DNA of 55,654 bases from Thermodesulfovibrio sp. (GCA_026982355.1 JALSHG010000077.1:1-55654), one strand, 5' to 3'; shown: positions 16,724 to 25,608, counted from the stretch's first letter. Notes: generated from the letters alone by a model not told the origin. Translations and numbers: made by a program.

Positions 16724-17050
16724 ATGTCAGAGACAGTGGCAAGTGTTACGAGCGATAACTTCGAGGAGACGGTTCTTCAGGCGCGGAATCTTGTAATGGT
16801 GGATTTCTGGGCGACATGGTGCGGGCCCTGCAAGATAGTCTCTCCCGTTGTCGAGGAGCTTGCAAAAGAATACGAGGGCAGGGTGCTGTTTGCAAAGGTC
16901 AACACGGATGAGAACCCCGATCTTGCAAGCCAGTATAAGATCAGGGGGATACCGACGCTCATGTTTTTTAGAGACGGCGAGGAGGTTGACCAGATAGTCG
17001 GGGCCGTACCCAAGGCCCAGCTCAAATCCAAGATAGATTCCCTGCTTTAA
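16724..17050 (+). CDS. trxA: Thioredoxin
   Basis: Small disulfide reductase, 108 residues, with the active site WCGPC (C33 and C36) and the conserved cis-proline segment RGIPTLMFF. It reduces cytosolic proteins using electrons from the adjacent thioredoxin reductase. A strong sigma-70-type promoter and GAGGAGG lie upstream. trxB begins 18 bp after the stop, so the pair is an operon. Confidence 0.96.
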   Translation: MSETVASVTSDNFEETVLQARNLVMVDFWATWCGPCKIVSPVVEELAKEYEGRVLFAKVNTDENPDLASQYKIRGIPTLMFFRDGEEVDQIVGAVPKAQLKSKIDSLL

Positions 17051-17068
17051 CAGTTACAGGATAATCTG

Positions 17069-17989
17069 ATGCATGATGTTGTAATTATCGGCGGCGGCCC
17101 TGCTGGCCTGACAGCAGGGCTTTATACTGCGAGGGCGAGACTCGGGAGCCTGCTTATTGAGAAGGCCTTCCCGGGGGGGCAGGTCATGACCACCGAGCGG
17201 ATCGAGAACTACCCGGGATTCGAGGAGGGCATCTCAGGGGCCGAGCTTTCGCAGAAAATGGAAAAACAGGCCGTGAAATTCGGTCTTGAAATAGTCCAGG
17301 GCTCTGTAATGAAGGTCTCGGCGGACAACGGGATCAAGAGGATAATCCTTGAAGACGGCAGGCAATATGAGGCCAGGGCCGTTATCCTTGCGACCGGTTC
17401 AAACCCGAAACCCCTGAAGATTGAAGGCGAGGAGAAATACAGGGGCAGGGGTGTTTCATACTGTGCCACATGTGACGGCGCGTTTTTCAGGGGCAGCAAG
17501 CTTGCCGTCATAGGCGGCGGCAATGCAGCGGTGGAAGAGGGTCTCTTCCTGACCCGGTTTGCGGATACGGTTTACATAGTGCACAGGAGAGACCGGCTCA
17601 GGGCTGCAAAGGTGGCCCATGAGAGGGCTGTTTCAAACCCGAAGATAACCTTTGTATGGGACTCCGTCCCGGAGAAGATAGAGGGTGATGACAGCGGTGT
17701 CAATGCCCTGCAAATAAAAAATGTAAAGACAGGGGCAAGGTCGGTGCTTGATGTCAAGGGTGTGTTTGTTTACATAGGTTACAACCCGAACACGGCCTTT
17801 CTGAAAGAACTGGTGGAACTTGACGAAAACAACTACATTGTCACCGACGAGAACCTGTCGACTTCGGCGCCGGGAATATTCGCGGCAGGGGACGTAAGGG
17901 CAAAGCCCCTGAAACAGATAGCCACCGCTGTGGGTGACGGGGCAACGGCCGCCGTATCCGCGGAAAAATACATAGAAGAGAATTTCTGA
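17069..17989 (+). CDS. trxB: Thioredoxin reductase (NADPH, low-molecular-weight type)
   Basis: FAD-dependent enzyme that passes electrons from NADPH to thioredoxin. 306 residues. FAD site GGGPAG at 8-13, redox-active CATC at 132-135, NADPH site GGGNAAVEEG followed by HRRDRLRA (the arginines that select the NADPH phosphate), and the C-terminal FAD motif AAGDVRAK. The ribosome site before its ATG is weak, so translation may depend on coupling with trxA. Confidence 0.96.
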   Translation: MHDVVIIGGGPAGLTAGLYTARARLGSLLIEKAFPGGQVMTTERIENYPGFEEGISGAELSQKMEKQAVKFGLEIVQGSVMKVSADNGIKRIILEDGRQYEARAVILATGSNPKPLKIEGEEKYRGRGVSYCATCDGAFFRGSKLAVIGGGNAAVEEGLFLTRFADTVYIVHRRDRLRAAKVAHERAVSNPKITFVWDSVPEKIEGDDSGVNALQIKNVKTGARSVLDVKGVFVYIGYNPNTAFLKELVELDENNYIVTDENLSTSAPGIFAAGDVRAKPLKQIATAVGDGATAAVSAEKYIEENF

Positions 17990-17991
17990 AT

Positions 17992-18014
17992 GGCGGCATG
18001 TATGCCGCCGTAAG
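17992..18014. repeat. Minimal fragment of dispersed element
   Basis: GGCGGCATGTATGCCGCCGT followed by AAG: a short palindrome with the TATGCC...GTAAG end of the dispersed element, just after the trxB stop. It is too short to be sure of its origin. Confidence 0.4.
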
Positions 18015-18065
18015 TATGGAAAAAAAGAGCCGGCGGCTGATAACCGGCGGCTCGCGGTCTGAAAT

Positions 18066-19385
18066 ATGTTTGAATCACTGTCTGAAAGACTGGACGGCAT
18101 CTTCAGGAAACTGAAGGGCCGCGGACTCCTTAAGGAAGAGGATGTCATTGCCGCGCTCAAAGAGGTCAGGATGGCCCTGCTCGAGGCTGACGTCAACTTC
18201 AGGGTAGTCAAGGATTTTGTTGAAAAGGTCCGGGCAAGGGCTGTGGGCAAAGAGGTCATAGAGAGCATCACGCCGGGCCAACAGGTTGTAAAGATAGTAA
18301 ACGATGAACTCACCGCCCTTATGGGCGGCGGGCAGAGCAGGATCAACCTTGCTCCCAATCCGCCCACGGTTATCATGCTTGTCGGCCTTCACGGCTCGGG
18401 CAAGACCACAACAGCGGCCAAACTTGCCAATAATTTCAAGAGAGACGGCAGGAGGCCCATGCTTGTGGCCCTGGACACGGGCAGGCCCGCCGCCATCGAC
18501 CAGCTAAGGTCCCTCGGCTCACAGATAGATGTGCCGGTCCATGCAACCCGTCCGGGAGACAATCCCCTGACGATATTCCCTGAGGCGCTGAAAAAGGCAA
18601 ACCTCGAGGGGAGGGACATCTTAATACTCGACACGGCCGGCCGGCTCCATATTGATGAAGAGCTGATGGCCGAGCTTGAGGGTCTGAAAAAAGAGGCACG
18701 GCCGGATGAAATCCTCCTTGTCGCCGATGCCATGACCGGGCAGGACGCCGTAAACATCGCGGAATCGTTCAATAAAAGGCTCGACCTTCAGGGAGTGATT
18801 CTCACGAAGATGGACGGCGATGCGCGCGGCGGCGCGGCCCTGTCGATCGCGGCCGTAACCGGGAAACCCGTCAAGTTTATCGGTGTGGGGGAGAAGATCG
18901 ATTTTCTCGAGCCCTTTCACCCGGAGAGAATGGCCTCGAGAATCCTCGGAATGGGCGATGTGGTAAGCCTTGTGGAAAAGGCCCAGCAGGCGGTGGACCT
19001 CGAGGACGCCGCAAGGCTGGGGGACAGGCTCAGGAAAGACAGGTTTACATATGAGGATCTCAAGACCCAGGTAAAACAGATCAAGAAGATGGGCCCCCTT
19101 GAAAACATCCTGAGCATGATTCCCGGTATGGGCAGGCAGCTTAAGGGGATTAACATAGACGACAAGGCATTTGTCAAGGTCGAGGCGATAATCAACTCCA
19201 TGACAATACCGGAAAGAAGGAATTATGTTGTACTCAACGGCAGCCGGAAGAAGAGAATCGCCGCCGGCAGCGGGACCACCGTCGCTGATGTCAACAAGCT
19301 GGTGAAGCAACACCTCGCAATGAAGAAGATGCTGAAAAAATTTAAACGCGGCAAGGGGTTCGGCATGCCGCAGTTTAAATTTTAG
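18066..19385 (+). CDS. ffh: Signal recognition particle protein Ffh
   Basis: GTPase and RNA-binding core of the bacterial signal recognition particle; it delivers ribosomes making membrane proteins to FtsY. 439 residues: N domain, G domain with GLHGSGKTTTAAKL at 107-120, DTAGR, TKMDGDARGG, then a methionine-rich M domain ending GFGMPQFKF. It heads the block ffh-rpsP-khpA-trmD-rplS-rnhB. No clear ribosome site precedes the ATG. The 4.5S RNA gene was not found in the window. Confidence 0.97.
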   Translation: MFESLSERLDGIFRKLKGRGLLKEEDVIAALKEVRMALLEADVNFRVVKDFVEKVRARAVGKEVIESITPGQQVVKIVNDELTALMGGGQSRINLAPNPPTVIMLVGLHGSGKTTTAAKLANNFKRDGRRPMLVALDTGRPAAIDQLRSLGSQIDVPVHATRPGDNPLTIFPEALKKANLEGRDILILDTAGRLHIDEELMAELEGLKKEARPDEILLVADAMTGQDAVNIAESFNKRLDLQGVILTKMDGDARGGAALSIAAVTGKPVKFIGVGEKIDFLEPFHPERMASRILGMGDVVSLVEKAQQAVDLEDAARLGDRLRKDRFTYEDLKTQVKQIKKMGPLENILSMIPGMGRQLKGINIDDKAFVKVEAIINSMTIPERRNYVVLNGSRKKRIAAGSGTTVADVNKLVKQHLAMKKMLKKFKRGKGFGMPQFKF

Positions 19386-19481
19386 ACACGGGTGGATGAA
19401 TTGATTTTATACGCCCGCATCTTGCATACTGTATCCTGAATCCTGTATTATTAATATCCATTGACTACGGAGGAAAATACT

Positions 19482-19718
19482 TTGGTAAAGATAAGATTGA
19501 CAAGAAAAGGCGCCAAAAAGAGACCTTTCTACAGGGTGATTGTGGCAGACTCAAGGAAGCGGAGGGATGGTCCTTTTCTGGAGATTATCGGAACTTATGA
19601 TCCGCTGAAAGAACCTTCAGAGATAAAGATAGACACCGAAAGGGCCGGCTACTGGCTTGGTCGCGGGGCCCAACCGACTCCTGCCGTGAGGAAACTTTTG
19701 AAAATATCGGGTCTGTAA
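19482..19718 (+). CDS. rpsP: 30S ribosomal protein S16
   Basis: 78 residues from a TTG start at 19482; GGAGGA lies just upstream. A start at 19461 would add seven residues not usual in S16. The sequence [17 protein letters not shown] and the [21 protein letters not shown] region are typical. It sits between ffh and khpA, its usual place. Confidence 0.95.
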   Translation: MVKIRLTRKGAKKRPFYRVIVADSRKRRDGPFLEIIGTYDPLKEPSEIKIDTERAGYWLGRGAQPTPAVRKLLKISGL

Positions 19719-19746
19719 AATAGCCTGTATTCAAATGGAGGTGGAC

Positions 19747-19977
19747 ATGAAACAGCTAATCGAACTAATGGCGAAGTCTCTGGTGGACAAACCGGAGGAA
19801 GTTGCAGTTACCGAGGTTGACGGAGAGAGAACCACTGTATTTGAATTACGCGTTGCCACAAGCGACCTTGGAAAGGTTATCGGCAAACAGGGCAAGACAG
19901 CACGGGCAATGAGAACCATTCTGAGCGCTGCGGGCACAAAGCTCGGCAAGCGTTGTGTCCTGGAAATCCTGGAATAA
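19747..19977 (+). CDS. khpA: KH-domain RNA-binding protein KhpA
   Basis: 76 residues, a single KH domain with the [18 protein letters not shown] loop that contacts RNA. The ATG at 19747 follows GGAGG; the ATG at 19735 overlaps that site and is less likely. In most bacteria rimM lies next, before trmD, but it is missing here. Confidence 0.92.
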   Translation: MKQLIELMAKSLVDKPEEVAVTEVDGERTTVFELRVATSDLGKVIGKQGKTARAMRTILSAAGTKLGKRCVLEILE

Positions 19978-20094
19978 GCCGGCAAGCCCGATACTTGAAG
20001 TTGCGTATGAACAGGCAGGGAAGTCTGCCGTAAATAAAACTCCCGCCGCACTTCCTGCCCGGCGGGCAATATTCCGATGACCCTGTGGGTTGGG

Positions 20095-20100
20095 TATAAT
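20095..20100 (+). promoter_or_regulatory. -10 element upstream of trmD
   Basis: Perfect TATAAT within GGGTATAATTTG, 82 bp before the trmD ATG. No convincing -35 hexamer is present. Together with the hairpin downstream it suggests that trmD has its own promoter and leader. Confidence 0.35.
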
Positions 20101-20130
20101 TTGTTGAAAATCCGGCGGTACGGAAACAGG

Positions 20131-20155
20131 GGAGAAGGGATAGCGTCCCTTCTCC
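20131..20155 (+). terminator. Strong hairpin in the khpA-trmD gap
   Basis: GGAGAAGGGA (20131-20140) and TCCCTTCTCC (20146-20155) form a perfect 10-bp stem with a 5-nt loop, followed by TTTAG. It ends 26 bp before the trmD start, where rimM would normally be. It may be a terminator or attenuator; the T-run is short. Confidence 0.5.
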
Positions 20156-20181
20156 TTTAGAATTGTCCGGTTGCCCTGAAA

Positions 20182-20925
20182 ATGAAATGTGATGTCCTGA
20201 CGATCTTTCCCGGTATATTTGATGCCTATCTGAATGAAAGTATTCTCAAGAGGGCGCGGGAAAAAGGGTTGATCGAAGTCAGGCTCTGCAATATAAGGGA
20301 TTTTACATCGGACCCGCACAGATCGGTGGATGATCATCCTTACGGGGGAGGGGCGGGGATGGTGCTGAAGCCGGAGCCCATATTCAGGGCCGTGGACTTT
20401 CTCAGGGAAGACGGCGAGCCGAGAAAGATAGTGCTGCTGAGCCCGCAGGGCAGGCCTTTCAACCAGTCAACGGCAGAGGCATATGCAAGGGAAACACAGA
20501 GGTTTGTATTTATATGCGGCCGCTATGAAGGCATCGACGAGAGGGTGAAAACCCTTGCGGATGAAGAGGTCTCAATAGGAGACTATGTTATAACAGGCGG
20601 CGAGCTCGCCGCGCTTGTGATAATTGATGCGGTTACAAGGTTGATCCCGGGTGCGCTCGGTGACGGGAGGTCGGCGGAGGATGAATCCTTCTCATGGGGT
20701 CTCCTTGACTACCCCCACTATACAAGGCCCAGGGAATTCAGGGGGTTGCACGTGCCGGCGGTGCTTCTCTCAGGCAATCATAAAGAGATATGGCTGTGGA
20801 GAAGAAAGCAGGCGCTGAAAAAGACGCTCATGGCAAGGCCGGATCTCCTTGAAAAGGCCGGGCTTACGGACCTGGACAGGAAATTGCTGTCGGAGATCAG
20901 GGAATCCACGGAGGGAGATGCATGA
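20182..20925 (+). CDS. trmD: tRNA (guanine-N1)-methyltransferase
   Basis: Methylates G37 of tRNAs with S-adenosylmethionine, preventing frameshifts. 247 residues, normal length. Trefoil-knot SAM-binding motifs are seen in [24 protein letters not shown] and [29 protein letters not shown] and [11 protein letters not shown] are typical of the C-terminal part. No clear ribosome site is present; the gene follows a strong hairpin. Confidence 0.96.
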   Translation: MKCDVLTIFPGIFDAYLNESILKRAREKGLIEVRLCNIRDFTSDPHRSVDDHPYGGGAGMVLKPEPIFRAVDFLREDGEPRKIVLLSPQGRPFNQSTAEAYARETQRFVFICGRYEGIDERVKTLADEEVSIGDYVITGGELAALVIIDAVTRLIPGALGDGRSAEDESFSWGLLDYPHYTRPREFRGLHVPAVLLSGNHKEIWLWRRKQALKKTLMARPDLLEKAGLTDLDRKLLSEIRESTEGDA

Positions 20926-20936
20926 TAATTGCATGA

Positions 20937-21014
20937 ACCGGCGGTAATTCAATGCCGTTGTAAGGCAAAGCAACGGGCCGGAGCCTGACGTGTTAATGGT
21001 TGCATAAACAGGCA
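20937..21014. repeat. Degenerate dispersed element between trmD and rplS
   Basis: AATGCCGTTGTAAGGC and, 40 bp later, GTTAATGGTTGCATAAACAG are recognisable ends of the dispersed element, in outward arrangement and with several changes. A TATAAT at 21020-21025 follows directly and may drive rplS. Confidence 0.4.
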
Positions 21015-21048
21015 GTCAATATAATATTTGTAATACAGGAGGAGCAGA

Positions 21049-21399
21049 ATGAATGCCATCAAGGTCATAGAAGAAGGGTACAAAAAGGAAATTCCCCATT
21101 TCCGCATCGGCGATACAGTCAGCGTAAGCATGAAAATCAAGGAAGGCGAGAAAGAGAGGATACAGACATTTACGGGTGTCGTCATAGGAAGAAGGGGAGG
21201 CGGCATACGCGAAACCTTCATGGTGCGCAAGATATCCTACGGCATCGGAGTTGAAAAGGTCTTCCCGCTTCATTCTCCCCTGATAGAAAAGATCAAGGTG
21301 GTCAAGCAGGGAGTGGTAAGGAGGGCGAAGCTCTATTACCTGCGCGACAAGAAGGGCAAGGCCGCCAAGATAAAGGAAAAGACCTTCAACAGGAAATGA
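21049..21399 (+). CDS. rplS: 50S ribosomal protein L19
   Basis: 116 residues. Typical L19 segments are [57 protein letters not shown] and [23 protein letters not shown] precedes the ATG. It lies between trmD and rnhB as in many bacteria. Confidence 0.97.
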   Translation: MNAIKVIEEGYKKEIPHFRIGDTVSVSMKIKEGEKERIQTFTGVVIGRRGGGIRETFMVRKISYGIGVEKVFPLHSPLIEKIKVVKQGVVRRAKLYYLRDKKGKAAKIKEKTFNRK

Positions 21400-21409
21400 C
21401 CTCCGGACA

Positions 21410-22072
21410 ATGCCGCCTGAACACCGCAGGAGAGCCTGCCGTAAAACGCTGCAGGCCCTTTTTTTACATGATGAGGAAATCCGGCGGAAACATCCCGTAG
21501 TTGCCGGGCTGGATGAGGCCGGAAGGGGCCCGCTGGCAGGGCCGGTGGTTGCGGCCGCAGTAGTGCTTCCCCCGGGGATTGTGATAGAAGGGCTCCGGGA
21601 TTCCAAGAAAATCGCCGAAAAACAGCGCAAAGAGGTCTTCTGGAATATCGTCCGTCATGCCGCGGCAGTGGGTGTCGGCATGGTGAGTGCGGAAGAGATA
21701 GACAGGCTCAACATACTCCGGTCGACAAAGCGCGCGATGGAACTTGCCGTGGATGACCTTGGAATCCGGCCGGATATCCTGCTGATCGACGCACTCGGGC
21801 TTCCGCATATCGATATTGAACAGCATTCGATTATCAGGGGCGAGTCCGCAAGCGCATCCATCGCAGCGGCGTCCGTGGTCGCGAAAGTGGTCAGGGATGA
21901 CATCATGATTGACTGCCACGTGAAATATCCCGCCTATAATTTCAAGGCGCACAAGGGCTACTCCACCATAGAGCATATGGAACTTATCCGGGTCCACGGT
22001 CCCTGCCCCATCCACAGGAAAAGCTTCAGCAGGGTTACGGACGTGCAACTGCCTCTTGGTTATGAACCTTAA
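21410..22072 (+). CDS. rnhB: Ribonuclease HII
   Basis: Removes ribonucleotides from DNA and cuts RNA in RNA-DNA hybrids. 220 residues. The active-site signature GLDEAGRGPLAGP begins near residue 33, followed by DSKKI, LLIDAL and AHKGYST. The first 30 residues are not conserved and contain a terminator-like hairpin at 21434-21465, so the true start may lie further in, or the hairpin may attenuate the gene. No good ribosome site was found for either choice. Confidence 0.92.
   Translation: MPPEHRRRACRKTLQALFLHDEEIRRKHPVVAGLDEAGRGPLAGPVVAAAVVLPPGIVIEGLRDSKKIAEKQRKEVFWNIVRHAAAVGVGMVSAEEIDRLNILRSTKRAMELAVDDLGIRPDILLIDALGLPHIDIEQHSIIRGESASASIAAASVVAKVVRDDIMIDCHVKYPAYNFKAHKGYSTIEHMELIRVHGPCPIHRKSFSRVTDVQLPLGYEP
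21434..21465 (+). terminator. Terminator-like hairpin after rplS, inside the predicted rnhB start
   Basis: GCCTGC (21434-21439) and GCAGGC (21451-21456) pair across an 11-nt loop, then CC and seven T. The sequence around CAGGAGAGCCTGCCG also resembles the dispersed element. It lies 35 bp after the rplS stop. Confidence 0.55.
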
Positions 22073-22270
22073 CCTTACCTCAATGTTGCATAAACCGGCT
22101 GCTCCGCCTCGGGTATTTCATCACGGAAACGTCAAAGTCGAAGCGCGTATGGATTAAAGCCGGGAGAGACGGCAAAGCTGTCAGTATTTCAGAGACCGGG
22201 GAGACGCAAACTCAGGTTTTACGACGGACTCTCCTGTCCGCGGGCGGTGTTTTACGCAACTGCGAGGTTA
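22072..22270. repeat. Long copy of dispersed element (about 199 bp)
   Basis: Left end ACCTTACCTCAATGTTGCAT and AAACCGGC; right end GACGGACTCTCCTGTCCGCG, GGCGGTGTTTTACGCAAC and GAGGTT. The interior is not shared with the other long copies. It fills most of the gap between rnhB and the convergent LysR gene; no ORF is visible there. Confidence 0.65.
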
Positions 22271-22322
22271 AGACAAACACATAAGGTTTTGCCGTGGAAT
22301 GAAAAAACAGAGGAAAGGAATA

Positions 22323-23234
22323 TCAGGAATTCAGGAGTTTGTTGAAGGGGTAACGCCTGAGGAATCCTATGAACTGTTCAATCGTATGGGAAGGTTCCTT
22401 GGACTTTTTGTATACGAGGGAAAAGTCCCTGACGAATTTGTCTTCCTTGAAGACCGCTGTCTTGAGGCTTCCGTAGCGGCATTCTTTTCTCGCGGCCCAT
22501 CTTGAGAGTATCGATGTGCCCAGCCCTTCCTCGACAGCGCTCTTGATGGACTCGGTGCTGCCCATGATAAGGGATATCTTAAGGTTCTGCTGGAGGATGC
22601 CGTGCTTTGAGAGGTACTTTTCAATCGCCTGTCTCGTACCCGAGCCCTCTTCCCTGAATATGAGGGGCTCCCTTGAAAGCTCCATAATGGAGATGCTGGA
22701 TTTTTTCGCCAGGTGATGATGAGGGGACATGATAAGCACCATCTCGTCGGGAATAAGTTTTTCCATCTTCAGTTTCTGCTTGTTGACCTCTCCTTCAACA
22801 AGCCCCACATCAACGCTTCCCGCATTCAGGAAATCAATCACGTTTTTGGTATTGCCGATGTGTATGTGCACGCCCACCTTCGGGTATCTTCTCTTGAAGT
22901 CGGATATCACCGGCGGCAGGACATAGTTGCCTATCGTGGAACTGGCGCCTACTGATATGACGCCTTTTACAAGACCCGTGACACCGCCTATCTCTTTTTC
23001 TGCGGCTGCGTAGAGGGCGTTGATCTCCTTTGCATATTTGTACAGCATGTCTCCAGCCTTGGTGAGCGTGATAATGCATCCGGAACGGTTGAAGAGTTTT
23101 GTCCCGTACATCTCTTCGAGCGCCTGAATCTGAAGACTTACGGCGGGCTGGGTAAGGCGGATTATCTCCGATGCCCTTGAAAAGCTCTTTGTTTCGGCGA
23201 CTATGCAGAATACCTTTAATTTGTGATCGTCCAT
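22323..23234 (-). CDS. LysR-family transcriptional regulator
   Basis: 303 residues from the ATG at 23234, the usual LysR start; the frame is open further upstream but that part is not conserved. N-terminal winged helix-turn-helix (KLKVFCIVAETKSFSRAS, LTQPAVSLQIQALEE), then a periplasmic-binding-protein-like effector domain with VGASSTIGNYVLPP and FREEGSGTR, close to the CysL/CbbR type. The effector is unknown. The gene is divergent from the multiheme cytochrome, which is a likely target by position. Confidence 0.9.
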   Translation of the reverse strand: MDDHKLKVFCIVAETKSFSRASEIIRLTQPAVSLQIQALEEMYGTKLFNRSGCIITLTKAGDMLYKYAKEINALYAAAEKEIGGVTGLVKGVISVGASSTIGNYVLPPVISDFKRRYPKVGVHIHIGNTKNVIDFLNAGSVDVGLVEGEVNKQKLKMEKLIPDEMVLIMSPHHHLAKKSSISIMELSREPLIFREEGSGTRQAIEKYLSKHGILQQNLKISLIMGSTESIKSAVEEGLGTSILSRWAARKECRYGSLKTAVFKEDKFVRDFSLVYKKSKEPSHTIEQFIGFLRRYPFNKLLNS

Positions 23235-23378
23235 CGTGATACTTAATTCTACATTAAGATTTTTAATAATGTCAATCACTGTATTGCCGTTTTTTACCGA
23301 TAAAAAAATCTCCGGCGGGATTTATTGAAAATCGTGATGCAATAAAGTTTGTTAATGACAATATTATCAATAATTGCC

Positions 23379-23409
23379 TTGACAGGGAGAGCGTTAATTG
23401 GTTTATAAT
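23379..23409 (+). promoter_or_regulatory. Promoter for the multiheme cytochrome
   Basis: TTGACA (23379-23384) and TATAAT (23404-23409) with a 19-bp spacer, slightly long. The cytochrome ATG lies 101 bp downstream. It sits in the AT-rich divergent region shared with the LysR gene. Confidence 0.55.
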
Positions 23410-23510
23410 GTTATAGCTTTTTCCTTATTCCGAAAAAAACTGTTGTTTGTTTTATTGTTATCGCAGGCGCAACACGACACCATCGAATAAAAAAACGGAA
23501 AGGAGGTTTT

Positions 23511-24722
23511 ATGAGGTTATTTATTGCATTGGTTTTTCTCATCTCCTCTGTGGTCATCCTTCCTCAGACATCACTCGCCCAGAAGGCCACAACCGTAGAT
23601 GAGCTGGCGGCGATGTACAACGTAGACATGTGCATAGACTGCCATGAAGACACCCACGATGAATGGAAGAATTCCTGGCACAGCCAGACCATTTCGGATC
23701 CACGGGTTATAAGGACGTGGAGAACCTTTATCCTGAGGGGGCTTGACGAATCTGACCAGACCACGAGAAAGGACCTCTCAATGTGTCTCCGCTGTCACCT
23801 CCCGCAGGTCAAGGACGCAACGGACGGCCTTGTGGAGAAGATCGCCGATTTGATAGTCACGGCGGCTGATGACAAAAGCAAGGCAAAGAGGGAAAGCGCA
23901 AAGAAGGAACTGTCGAAGCTGAATGTGAACTGCATTATATGCCACAATCTTAAAGCCGCGCCTGACGGCAATCCCCAGGCAAAAACGATTTACGGGCCAA
24001 GGGGCTCAACCGATACCCCTCACAAGGAGGAGATAGGATTTGAAACAGTAAAATCTGATGTTATCAAAACCTCCCAGTTCTGTGCGCGGTGCCATAACGG
24101 CTGTCAGGGACTGCCTAAAGAACAATGTTCTTCTGTATTTACAAGCTACAGGGACTATTACGTGGCTAACGGCGGCAAAAAGACATGCCAGGACTGTCAT
24201 ATGCCCGGCGACGAGACGAAGAGCCATACGTTCCCGGGGATATTTGACGTTGATTTTGCAAAGACCGCGGTCGATATAGAGATTGTGGCCAGCAAATCAC
24301 GGTACATCTATCACCTGGAGAACAAGATCGTGCCTGCCATCGGCATGCAGGTCAAGGTGACCAACACCGGGGGCCATGAATGGCCGCACGGCTGAGTATA
24401 CATACCTAAAGCGGCACTGGATGTGACCGTGAAAGACCAGAACGGCAAGGTAGTATTCTCAAAAACAAAAGAGTATGCACTGTATGACCTGCATTACCCC
24501 GAATACAACAAGGAAGGTTACCTCGGTCTCAATGACTGGGATATCACCGCCATGTACCGCACGAACTTCGGCGTTGAACCGTTTGAGGAAGATGTCCAGA
24601 AGTTTGTAATTCCGCTGCCTGCCGGCACAAAGGCCGCGGATATCGAAGCATCTTTCAGGTTTATCTATGAGAAAGGTAAAGAGGCTGTGTGGAACAAGGC
24701 GACCAAACGGGTCGAATTCTGA
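23511..24722 (+). CDS. Pentaheme c-type cytochrome with an in-frame TGA (codon 295)
   Basis: Exported cytochrome. A signal peptide (residues 1-23, cleaved after SLA) is followed by five CxxCH heme sites at 41, 92, 141, 191 and 226. Codon 295 (24393-24395) is TGA, after HEWPHG; the same frame then continues 108 codons to a TAA-free end at 24720-24722 (TGA), giving 403 residues in all. The part after the stop (VYIPKAALDVTVKDQNGKVV) reads like the C-terminal beta-domain of related multiheme proteins. A 6-bp stem with loop TGGAT begins 17 nt after the TGA, within the range of bacterial SECIS elements. Options are selenocysteine, a fresh nonsense mutation or a sequence error. GGAGG precedes the ATG and a strong terminator follows. 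Confidence 0.75.
24412..24429 (+). promoter_or_regulatory. Possible SECIS-like hairpin after the in-frame TGA
   Basis: CGGCAC (24412-24417), loop TGGAT, then GTG-A-CCG (24423-24429): six base pairs with one bulged A. The loop is 22-26 nt after the TGA. Short hairpins occur by chance, so support is modest. Confidence 0.3.
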
Positions 24723-24752
24723 ACCTTTGTTTTAACTTCCCGAAAAAGAGGA

Positions 24753-24790
24753 GGGCTTTATTCCAGCGCGGGAATAAAGCCCTTTTTTTT
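24753..24790 (+). terminator. Rho-independent terminator after the cytochrome
   Basis: GGGCTTTATTCC (24753-24764) and GGAATAAAGCCC (24771-24782) form a perfect 12-bp stem with a 6-nt loop, followed by eight T (24783-24790). It ends 68 bp after the cytochrome stop. Confidence 0.92.
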
Positions 24791-24815
24791 ATGATCTGCG
24801 GCCTTCATCTCTGCC

Positions 24816-25310
24816 GTGGGGCCCGGTGGATGCCCGGGTTTCCGGCAACACCTCGAAATTTACACTGCGCGACCTCCGCGCCCGCGCGGTCCGAGTCTCT
24901 ACAGAAAAGTCCTCGTTTATGAGTTGCTCCGCTGCATTGAAGTTCGCCCGATATATCGGCATGAGCGTCTGCACCGGGATAACCTTATGCGGGACAAGCA
25001 TTATCCTGGGTTTAAATCCCTTGCAGGGGAGTCTATTCGTTATGTAGCCGTCTATCAAGGCGACCGGCTTGCCTTGCTGAGCCGGCCGGCAAGCCGCACT
25101 GAAATGCAAGGCGCGGGATCAATGGATTGGCGGAGAGTCTATGGTCATCCTGTATGGCTTGTTGAGACATTCGTTGATACCCGCTGGTTCAAGGGCACAT
25201 GCTGTAAGGCGGCAGGACGGAGCTTTCCTGGTTACAGTCGTGGATTCGGCAAAAGCTCCAAGGGATGCAGGCAGCACAATAATCCAAAGATGGTCTTTAT
25301 GCCTTTATAA
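24816..25310 (+). pseudogene. Broken DUF4338 (DruA-like) gene
   Basis: Parts of a DUF4338 protein, the family that includes DruA of the Druantia anti-phage system and transposon-linked relatives. The frame gives DKHYPGFKSLAGESIRYVAV, GDRLALL, then later YGHPVWLVETFVD, FKGTCCKAAG and SRGFGKSSKG up to the C-terminal end. Between them, another frame (25081-25131) reads AALKCKARDQWIG, which belongs to the same family, so there is a frameshift near 25078. About 60-80 residues that should follow are deleted near 25131-25138. A further unclear N-terminal part lies upstream. It is a dead remnant and marks this 25-kb patch as an insertion site. Confidence 0.75.
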
Positions 25311-25383
25311 TTGATAACAGATATTATTTCCATTTCATGCTCCTTCTTGCTGATTTTTCGTTTGTTTCAAAATGGTTAGAAAA

Positions 25384-25608
25384 TTAATCTGTTTCAAATT
25401 TTTCTTTTGGTATTCCTGATTGTCTGATGATAGACATCAATGTGCCTCTTTTTATCTCTTTATGGTCTGGAACAGGAACAGTTATAGTGCTTTTCTCAAT
25501 TCGTTTTTGCATTACTATATGACTTCCTCTTTTTCTTATCTCCTGAAAGCCATATCTTTGAAGTATTCTACAGACTTCCCTCCCAGACAGAATCTTCAGT
25601 TTAGGCAA
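25384..25608 (-). CDS. hicA: HicA-type mRNA interferase toxin
   Basis: 74 residues of the YcfA/HicA double-stranded-RNA-binding fold: SGREVCRILQRYGFQEIRKRGSH with the catalytic histidine in GSH, then VPVPDHKEIKRGTLMSIIRQSG. It cuts mRNA when free of its antitoxin. It starts with TTG and overlaps the end of hicB by 8 bp, so the antitoxin is made first. The region is clearly more AT-rich than its surroundings, suggesting horizontal arrival. Confidence 0.9.
   Translation of the reverse strand: MPKLKILSGREVCRILQRYGFQEIRKRGSHIVMQKRIEKSTITVPVPDHKEIKRGTLMSIIRQSGIPKEKFETD

Noticed and set aside
18025-18060. Terminator between trxB and ffh
   Set aside because: The GC-rich stretch is a direct repeat of CCGGCGGCT rather than a stable hairpin, and no T-run follows.
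22100-22230. Riboswitch-like stretch with GGCAAAGC and ACGCAAAC
   Set aside because: Key pairings of the c-di-GMP-I and cobalamin types could not be matched, and the DNA lies inside a repeat between convergent genes.
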